Assembly: GCF_030315915.2 (NCBI RefSeq) | Contig: NZ_CP135990.1 | Location: 3,100,001-3,164,000, forward strand | Direction of reading: 5' to 3' | Length of the DNA: 64,000 nt | Origin: Providencia zhijiangensis | GTDB taxonomy: Bacteria; Pseudomonadota; Gammaproteobacteria; Enterobacterales; Enterobacteriaceae | Shown here: positions 58,718-64,000 of the stretch, in pieces | Layout of the letters: each line of letters starts with the position of its first letter | How positions within the stretch are numbered: the stretch's first letter is position 1 | Notes under the pieces: generated by a model | What the model was told of the DNA's origin: nothing | Databases searched by the model: none | What the model saw: the letters and a program-made list of their open reading frames with translations, nothing else | Made by a program: the position numbers and the translations under genes

Positions 58718-60397
58718 ATGCGTCCTTCAATTTTTTTGCATTTGAAAAAAAGATTAATCTGCACTGCGATGTTGTCCACGTTGGCATTAACAGGGTGCCA
58801 AATCGAATCATCGACAACCTCGACAACAACCCAGCAGCCTAGCGTTTCTGATGCCAGCCATTACCAGTCCGTTATCGATGCCGCTCAAGGCAAACCATCA
58901 ATGGATGTCCTGCGTGCTTTTATCAGCCAAGAACCTCTGCTAACTGATCCTGCACAACATCAGGCGAATATTGATTCTCTGTGGCAGATGTTAACACAGA
59001 TGAAGCCAGAACAGATTCAAGGAATCGAAGCTGACGAAAATATTCTACTGGGCTGGGTCGACCTTCTGGATATCTACCAAAATAATAAAGATGACCCAGA
59101 AGCACTACGTACCGGTATTGAAGACTGGAAAACCCGCTACCCACATAATCCGGGTGCCAAAAACCTACCAAGCGCATTAGTTCAAGGAACCGTCACCAAA
59201 GTCGGTGCTAACCCACGTATTGCGCTATTTTTACCGATGAGCGGGCAAGGCCAAGTCTTTGGCCAAGCCATCATGCAAGGCTTCCTTGATGCACAAAAAG
59301 GTTTACCTTCAGGCCCTGCATCCCAAGCTGCTGCGGCACCAGCTGCGCCACAAAGCTCCGGTAATGATGTACTAGACCAGATCTACCAAGAAGTGGCTGC
59401 AACGGTTAATGAAAATGCCAATGCAGAAGTGGCTTCATCCAGCGTGCGCATTGATGCAACGCCAACTAATACCCAAAGCGTTAAAATCTTTGATACCCAA
59501 GGCAAAGCGATCCCTCAATTAGTCGCTCAAGCCTCTTCTGAAGGGTATAACTTAATTGTTGGGCCTCTACTGAAATCAGAGGTGCAAGCCATTGCTCAAA
59601 TGAATACGCCCGTCAATGTATTGGCACTGAATGAATTAGACGCTAATCAATTACAGCCGCGTGCAAATTTATGTTATTTCTCTTTATCCCCTGAAGATGA
59701 AGCGAAAAATGCCGCTAACCAAATGAAATTAGACGGTAAGCAGATGCCGTTAGTGTTAGTGCCTGCATCCCCATTTGGTGATCGCATCGCAAAAGCGTTT
59801 GCCGAAGAGTGGCAAGCAAAAGGTGGTGGCACTGCACTGATGCAAACATTTGGTTCTACTGCATCCTTAAAAGAGTCGATCAACCGTGGTCAAGGGATCC
59901 GCATGACGGGTACCCCGATCAGTGTCGATACCCAAGGAATGGCACCAACCAGTGGCGGTGTTGATGCGGTTTATATCGTGGCAACACGCGATGAATTAAC
60001 CCTCGTCAAACCGATGATTGATATGGCAATCAGTTCCCGTCAACGCCCTGCTTTATATGCCAGTTCGCGCAGTAACCAAGGGAACTCAAATGCCGATTAT
60101 CGTTTCGAAATGGAAGGCGTGAAATTCAGTGAAGTTCCATTACTTGCTGGTGCAAACAACAACTTACGCAAACAAGCTCAGGGCAAAGTGAATAACGATT
60201 ATTCGCTGTTCCGCCTGTATGCGATGGGTATTGATGCATGGTCACTGGCGAATAACTACGATAACTTGCAGCAACACAGTGGCCAATTCCGTGTTAACGG
60301 TGCATCTGGTACGCTAAGTGTGCATGATAACTGTGTTATTTATCGTGAATTGCCGTGGCTGCAATTCAAGCAAGGGCAAGTAAAGCCTGCGCAATAA
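58718..60397 (+). CDS. lpoA: Penicillin-binding-protein activator LpoA, shortened N-terminal domain
   Basis: This 559-residue outer-membrane lipoprotein activates PBP1a for peptidoglycan synthesis. The lipobox is LTGC (Cys27). A short Ser/Thr/Gln-rich linker leads at once to SHYQSVIDAAQGKPSMDVLRAF, which aligns with about residue 160 of E. coli LpoA, so roughly the first half of the TPR domain is missing. The C-terminal periplasmic-binding-like domain (from NPRIALFLPMSGQGQVFG, about 165) looks complete. E. coli LpoA has 678 residues. Confidence 0.95.
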   Translation: MRPSIFLHLKKRLICTAMLSTLALTGCQIESSTTSTTTQQPSVSDASHYQSVIDAAQGKPSMDVLRAFISQEPLLTDPAQHQANIDSLWQMLTQMKPEQIQGIEADENILLGWVDLLDIYQNNKDDPEALRTGIEDWKTRYPHNPGAKNLPSALVQGTVTKVGANPRIALFLPMSGQGQVFGQAIMQGFLDAQKGLPSGPASQAAAAPAAPQSSGNDVLDQIYQEVAATVNENANAEVASSSVRIDATPTNTQSVKIFDTQGKAIPQLVAQASSEGYNLIVGPLLKSEVQAIAQMNTPVNVLALNELDANQLQPRANLCYFSLSPEDEAKNAANQMKLDGKQMPLVLVPASPFGDRIAKAFAEEWQAKGGGTALMQTFGSTASLKESINRGQGIRMTGTPISVDTQGMAPTSGGVDAVYIVATRDELTLVKPMIDMAISSRQRPALYASSRSNQGNSNADYRFEMEGVKFSEVPLLAGANNNLRKQAQGKVNNDYSLFRLYAMGIDAWSLANNYDNLQQHSGQFRVNGASGTLSVHDNCVIYRELPWLQFKQGQVKPAQ

Positions 60398-60445
60398 ATT
60401 AAACGAGGTCGCTTTATTGCTGCCTATTTTTCAGACAAGGATGTC

Positions 60446-60832
60446 ATGAAAACCGTTAAAAAATCATTAAAATGGTTGACTGGTCGATATTACGAAAACC
60501 AAGCGCTCTCCTATTTAAAGCAGCAAGGGCTCGCTTTTGTCGCACGCAATGTTCGAAATCGTGCGGGAGAAATCGATTTGATCATGCGAGATAAATCAGG
60601 CTGGGTATTCGTAGAGGTTCGTTTTCGCAAGAATAGTGATTACGGAGACGCACTTTTATCAGTAAACTGGCACAAACGCAGAAAAATATTGTCCACCGCA
60701 CAATATTGGCTTGCTCAACGACAAGAAAGTTTTGAAACAACACCCTGCCGCTTTGATATCTGTGCAATCACCGGCAAGCAATTTCAGTGGATTCAAAACG
60801 CATTTAATCTTAGTGAACAGGAATATAAGTAA
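60446..60832 (+). CDS. yraN: UPF0102 protein YraN (nuclease-like)
   Basis: This 128-residue protein of the Holliday-junction-resolvase-like fold has GRYYENQALSYLKQQG, the core ARNVRNRAGEIDLIMRD and VFVEVRFRKNSDYG, where Glu/Asp/Val-Glu-Val-(K/R) recalls the D-ExK nuclease motif with R replacing K. It lies between lpoA and diaA as in E. coli. Biochemical role unknown. Confidence 0.93.
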   Translation: MKTVKKSLKWLTGRYYENQALSYLKQQGLAFVARNVRNRAGEIDLIMRDKSGWVFVEVRFRKNSDYGDALLSVNWHKRRKILSTAQYWLAQRQESFETTPCRFDICAITGKQFQWIQNAFNLSEQEYK

Positions 60833-61423
60833 GTGCTAGATAGAATAAAAGTTTGCTTTACTGAAAGCATCCAAACTCAAATTGCCGCAGCAGAAGCCCT
60901 GCCCGATGCAATTTCTCGTGCTGCTATGATGATGGTGCAGTCACTGCTTAATGGTAATAAAATTTTGTGTTGTGGCAATGGCGCATCCGCAGCAACAGCA
61001 CAGCGTTTTGCGGCGAGCATGATCCACCGTTTTGAAACCGAGCGCCCAAGTTTACCCGCCCTCGCGCTAAATACGGATAATACCGTGCTCACCGCGATTT
61101 CAGGAAGCAAGCAACCAACTGAAATTTATGCAAAACAAGTTCGAGCGCTAGGCCAGCATGGCGATGTATTAATGGCTATCTCAACCCATGGTAACAGTGC
61201 CGATATTATTAAAGCCGTAGAAGCTGCAGTAACGCGCGATATGACTATTGTCGCACTTACTGGCTATGATGGTGGTGAGTTAGCGGGTCTTTTAGGACCA
61301 CAGGATGTTGAAATTCGCATTCCATCCCAGCATAGTGTCAGAATTCAAGAGGTACACTTACTCACAGTCAATTGTCTGTGTGACCTTATCGATAACACGC
61401 TCTTTCCTCATCAGAACGACTAA
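60833..61423 (+). CDS. diaA: DnaA initiator-associating protein DiaA
   Basis: This 196-residue SIS-domain protein binds DnaA at oriC and promotes ordered initiation. It starts with GTG 60833, directly after the yraN stop. SIS motifs are [20 protein letters not shown] and [18 protein letters not shown]. Homotetramer in E. coli. Co-transcribed with yraN and dolP. Confidence 0.95.
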   Translation: MLDRIKVCFTESIQTQIAAAEALPDAISRAAMMMVQSLLNGNKILCCGNGASAATAQRFAASMIHRFETERPSLPALALNTDNTVLTAISGSKQPTEIYAKQVRALGQHGDVLMAISTHGNSADIIKAVEAAVTRDMTIVALTGYDGGELAGLLGPQDVEIRIPSQHSVRIQEVHLLTVNCLCDLIDNTLFPHQND

Positions 61424-61432
61424 GGAGACAAA

Positions 61433-62008
61433 ATGCGATTACTTCCGATTTTTGCCATAGTGTTTAGCGCTGTTCTTTTACAAGGCTGTATTGGTGCGGC
61501 TGTTGTGGGTACTGCCGCAGTAGCCACCAAAAGCGCTACAGACCCTCGTTCTGTTGGTCAACAAGTTGATGATGGCACATTAGAAGCCCGAGTCAGTGGT
61601 CAACTTAACAAAGACAAAGATATCACCAGCAAAGCCCGTATTATTGCAACGGCGTATAAAGGTAATGTCTTGTTAACTGGACAATCTCCCGATATGTCAT
61701 GGGCAGATAAAGCCAAACAAATCGCCAGTAACGTCGATGGTACAGAAAAAGTGTATAACGAGGTTCGACAAGGTCAGCCTGTTGATTTAGGTACCGCGTC
61801 AAAAGACACTTGGTTAACCACCAAAGTAAAATCTAAGATTTTAGCCAGTGACGAAGTGAAGTCCGGCAGCGTTAAAGTCATCACTGAGAATGGTGAAGTC
61901 TTCTTATTAGGAGTCCTTACTCAGCAAGAAGGTGCTGCGGCGGCAAAAATTGCCAGTGAAACGGATGGCGTTCGTCGCGTAACGACGGCATTTACTTATC
62001 TCAATTGA
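61433..62008 (+). CDS. dolP: Outer-membrane division lipoprotein DolP (YraP)
   Basis: This 191-residue lipoprotein has a lipobox LLQGC (Cys19) and two BON domains (about 48-115 and 127-191: VYNEVRQGQPVDLG between them). It binds anionic phospholipid at the division site and supports outer-membrane integrity; in E. coli it is sigma-E regulated. Ends after TTAFTYLN with a terminator. Confidence 0.96.
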   Translation: MRLLPIFAIVFSAVLLQGCIGAAVVGTAAVATKSATDPRSVGQQVDDGTLEARVSGQLNKDKDITSKARIIATAYKGNVLLTGQSPDMSWADKAKQIASNVDGTEKVYNEVRQGQPVDLGTASKDTWLTTKVKSKILASDEVKSGSVKVITENGEVFLLGVLTQQEGAAAAKIASETDGVRRVTTAFTYLN

Positions 62009-62040
62009 TTATAATTAGTAACCTATTGTTACAAAGAGCC

Positions 62041-62071
62041 AAGCCATGAAGTCAAATTCATGGCTTTTTTC
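62041..62071 (+). terminator. Terminator of the yraN-diaA-dolP operon
   Basis: AAGCCATGAA and TTCATGGCTT (62041-62066, 6-base loop) followed by TTTT. The convergent mtgA stop begins right after. Confidence 0.93.
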
Positions 62072-62794
62072 TTATTCCTCACCTATACCGTTATTTTTCA
62101 GATAATTCCTACCTCCTAATAAGCTCATCTGATTAAGTATCCACGCCTGCCTTTTCAAAACATATGAAGATGGATTTTTCACATGGAATCGATGAGGATT
62201 AGGTAAAACAGCTGCTAAAAGTGCAGCTTCCTGCCTGGAAAGCTTGCTGGCAGGTTTATTAAAGAATTTATTTGAAGCCTCTTCAACGCCAAAAATCCCC
62301 TCTCCAAACTCTGCAATATTAAGATAAACAGTAATGATCCGAGTTTTTGACCACATCAACTCCATAATTGGTGTCATTGCTGCCTCAAGCCCTTTTCTTA
62401 CCCAGCTTCTTCCATCCCATAACCATAAGTTTTTTACCGTTTGCTGAGAGATTGTTGATGCCCCTCTAACTGTCTGTTTATTACTCGAATTATGTTTATA
62501 TGCTCGCTCAATTGCATCAAGATCAAATCCCCAATGATGAGGAAAATTTTGATCTTCAGAAGCAATGACAGCGAGATAAAGATAGGGAGAAATCTGTTTT
62601 TCACTCACCCAAGCCGAATGAGAAACATAAGAAAAATTAAAGTTTACCCATGCAGAGAGCTGCCTTTCGACCATCACTGCAGAAAAGGGAACAGGGATAA
62701 ATTTGAAGATCACAACCGACACTAGCCAGAGGGCAAGTAATGAAAGTGTGATCTTCTTTAACCAATACCACAAGCGAGAAACAAACTTTTGCAT
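62072..62794 (-). CDS. mtgA: Monofunctional peptidoglycan glycosyltransferase MtgA
   Basis: This 240-residue inner-membrane GT51 enzyme has an N-terminal anchor helix ([16 protein letters not shown]) and motifs [14 protein letters not shown] (catalytic Glu), [16 protein letters not shown], and [23 protein letters not shown]. It polymerises lipid II at the septum. It is eight bases downstream of elbB, an operon seen also in E. coli. Confidence 0.97.
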   Translation of the reverse strand: MQKFVSRLWYWLKKITLSLLALWLVSVVIFKFIPVPFSAVMVERQLSAWVNFNFSYVSHSAWVSEKQISPYLYLAVIASEDQNFPHHWGFDLDAIERAYKHNSSNKQTVRGASTISQQTVKNLWLWDGRSWVRKGLEAAMTPIMELMWSKTRIITVYLNIAEFGEGIFGVEEASNKFFNKPASKLSRQEAALLAAVLPNPHRFHVKNPSSYVLKRQAWILNQMSLLGGRNYLKNNGIGEE

Positions 62795-62802
62795 TGAGTT
62801 AA

Positions 62803-63453
62803 TTACGCCATTTCTAATACTTTCTCAACCAGCTTATTGATACCTATATTTGCCTCAGCAATGGATTGAGCCAGCATATAAGCAGGTGTTGTAACAACTT
62901 TGTTATATTCATCAACCACAATGTTATCAACCGTGCAAACAACATGCTGCCCACCCATCTTTTCAATTTGGGCAATCGTTTCAGTATCATTGCCAATCGT
63001 CAATTTCACTGATGTATTTAACATCTTCGGTAGCATGACAGGAGCAATACACATCAGCCCTAGCGGCTTTTTCTGATGGTGCATTACCTGTACTAAACTT
63101 AATAGTTGTTTATTAATTTCACATTCGCTTCCTCTTACCGCAAAATCGCATAAATTTTTTGCCACACCAAAACCACCAGGAATTATAAGGGCATCTAGCT
63201 TAGAGGCATCTGCTGATGACAAAGGCGCTATTTTCCCACGAGAAATACGTGCAGACTCTTCCATTTGGTTACGCTTTTCTGTTTTTAACTCACCATTAAC
63301 ATGATTAATTACAGTAGCTTGATATTCATCTGGTGCATAAAAGTGAACTTCTGCGTTATTTTTACTTAAAGCAAGCATAGTTAATACTGATTCATGGATC
63401 TCGCTTCCATCAAAAACACCACAGCCACTTAAAATTACCGCAATTGATTTCAT
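62803..63453 (-). CDS. elbB: Glyoxalase / DJ-1-PfpI-family protein ElbB
   Basis: This 216-residue protein starts at ATG 63453 (AAGGA upstream, [20 protein letters not shown]); a longer frame begins outside support. The family features are the Cys nucleophile context [14 protein letters not shown] and [20 protein letters not shown]. coli ElbB has glyoxalase activity. Co-transcribed with mtgA. Confidence 0.95.
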   Translation of the reverse strand: MKSIAVILSGCGVFDGSEIHESVLTMLALSKNNAEVHFYAPDEYQATVINHVNGELKTEKRNQMEESARISRGKIAPLSSADASKLDALIIPGGFGVAKNLCDFAVRGSECEINKQLLSLVQVMHHQKKPLGLMCIAPVMLPKMLNTSVKLTIGNDTETIAQIEKMGGQHVVCTVDNIVVDEYNKVVTTPAYMLAQSIAEANIGINKLVEKVLEMA

Positions 63454-63570
63454 ATCTTCGTCCTTTTGTAGTAAATTACTCCCCAGAGCGAAAGCAGACA
63501 AACATCAATCTTCATCACAGATTTTAATGAATCTTGTAACAGGTTCGATAAATTTTGGTATCTTGATAAC

Positions 63571-63692
63571 GTCTGAGTCGTGACAAATGTATTTTAATGA
63601 TTCGCCTAAGATAAAAACTATAAGCGAATCAATGATTTCCCTGGTGTTGGCGCAGTATTCGCGCACCCCAACTTAGGTTGGGGTTATTTTTT
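63571..63692 (+). ncRNA. arcZ: ArcZ small regulatory RNA
   Basis: The plus-strand segment between elbB and arcB ends with GATTTCCCTGGTGTTGGCGC and a terminator, CCCCAAC/GTTGGGG (63666-63683) plus T-run, nearly identical to E. coli ArcZ, including the processed seed region (from about 63634) that pairs with rpoS, flhD and others through Hfq. The 5' end at about 63571 is inferred from the E. coli length of 121 bases and a -10-like TATCTT at 63559. Its 3' end overlaps the end of arcB antisense. Confidence 0.9.
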
Positions 63693-64000
63693 TGTGCGGC
63701 CATCCACCCAGTTTCTTAATGTTTCTATATCTGATTTCCAATCCTGTTTTAACTCATCAACCCACTCTTGCACATTGTCCCACCATGCTGGTAATTCAGG
63801 GGATTGGATCTGCTGAGCGAGTTTCTGTAAATTTTTCAGTCCCACTGAACCCGCGGCACCTTTAATTTTGTGAGCTTCCTCAACAATTCCCTTCTGATCT
63901 TTAGCCACCATATTGGAATCGAGAATCGCTAAATAACCCGGTAGCATTTTTTCAAATACTTCTAAACCGTCATAAATTAGTTTTGGTCCAACTAATTCAA
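63684..64000 (-). CDS. arcB: Hybrid sensor kinase ArcB, C-terminal HPt domain (gene continues beyond window)
   Basis: The last 105 residues of the anoxic redox sensor are present, open to the edge of the window (ELVGPKLIYDGLEVFEKML at the edge). The HPt domain carries the phosphorylated His in EEAHKIKGAAGSVGLKNL, which passes phosphate to ArcA. It ends LRNWVDGRTKK. E. coli ArcB is very similar. The 5' part and kinase domain are outside the window. Confidence 0.98.
   Translation of the reverse strand, partial: ELVGPKLIYDGLEVFEKMLPGYLAILDSNMVAKDQKGIVEEAHKIKGAAGSVGLKNLQKLAQQIQSPELPAWWDNVQEWVDELKQDWKSDIETLRNWVDGRTKK

Overview
The window reads as a chromosomal segment of a Morganellaceae enterobacterium, most likely Providencia. 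The basis is near-E. coli-identical housekeeping proteins (RpoD, FadH, SstT, Alx, YhaJ, ArcB), an MR/P-like fimbrial operon of the Proteus/Providencia kind, ERIC repeats and an AT-rich base composition. The backbone follows the E. coli 69-72 minute order: rpoD, ileX tRNA, fadH, sstT, alx, yqjA, yqjDEKF, yhaJ/yhaK, rnpB, rsmI-lpoA-yraN-diaA-dolP, mtgA, elbB, arcZ, arcB. The species call is inference from memory, not a database search.

Two accessory blocks interrupt that backbone. Block one (about 0.8-34 kb, between rpoD and the tRNA) holds two MFS efflux pumps with a LysR regulator, then a long minus-strand nickel/hydrogenase locus: hybOABCDEF, hypB-hypC-hypD-hypE and a five-gene Nik/Ynt-type nickel ABC importer, with hypF just upstream. 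Together they import nickel, store and insert it (a very His-rich HypB), build the Fe(CN)2CO site (HypCDEF) and make a Tat-exported, membrane-anchored uptake hydrogenase-2. A perfect FNR box in class II position before hybO points to anaerobic control. Next is an MR/P-like chaperone-usher fimbrial operon broken twice: IS10-R sits in the major pilin gene and an IS911-like IS3 element in a minor pilin gene. Both are complete, flanked by target duplications, and removal of each restores one open reading frame.

Block two (about 47.6-57 kb, between yhaK and rnpB) holds the most interesting system: a BglG/MtlR-type PTS-sensing regulator, a small PRD protein, four conserved proteins of unknown function (an SFCGS glycine-rich protein, DUF4312, and two polytopic membrane proteins DUF4311 and DUF4310), then an amidohydrolase, a DgaE-like PLP lyase and a KDGP-type aldolase. 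It looks like an uptake and catabolic pathway for an acylated amino-sugar acid with an uncharacterised membrane transporter. Its promoter region carries a cluster of TTTCCAC repeats, and a 26-bp palindrome precedes the regulator.

RNA genes are tRNA-Ile2 (CAU), RNase P RNA, the ArcZ sRNA and the alx leader (yybP-ykoY manganese riboswitch). Three ERIC elements in the same orientation lie at the 3' end of yhaJ, inside the block-two operon and at the 3' end of rnpB. Other oddities are a shortened LpoA, a frameshifted gene between sstT and alx, and tandem repeats in two coding tails.
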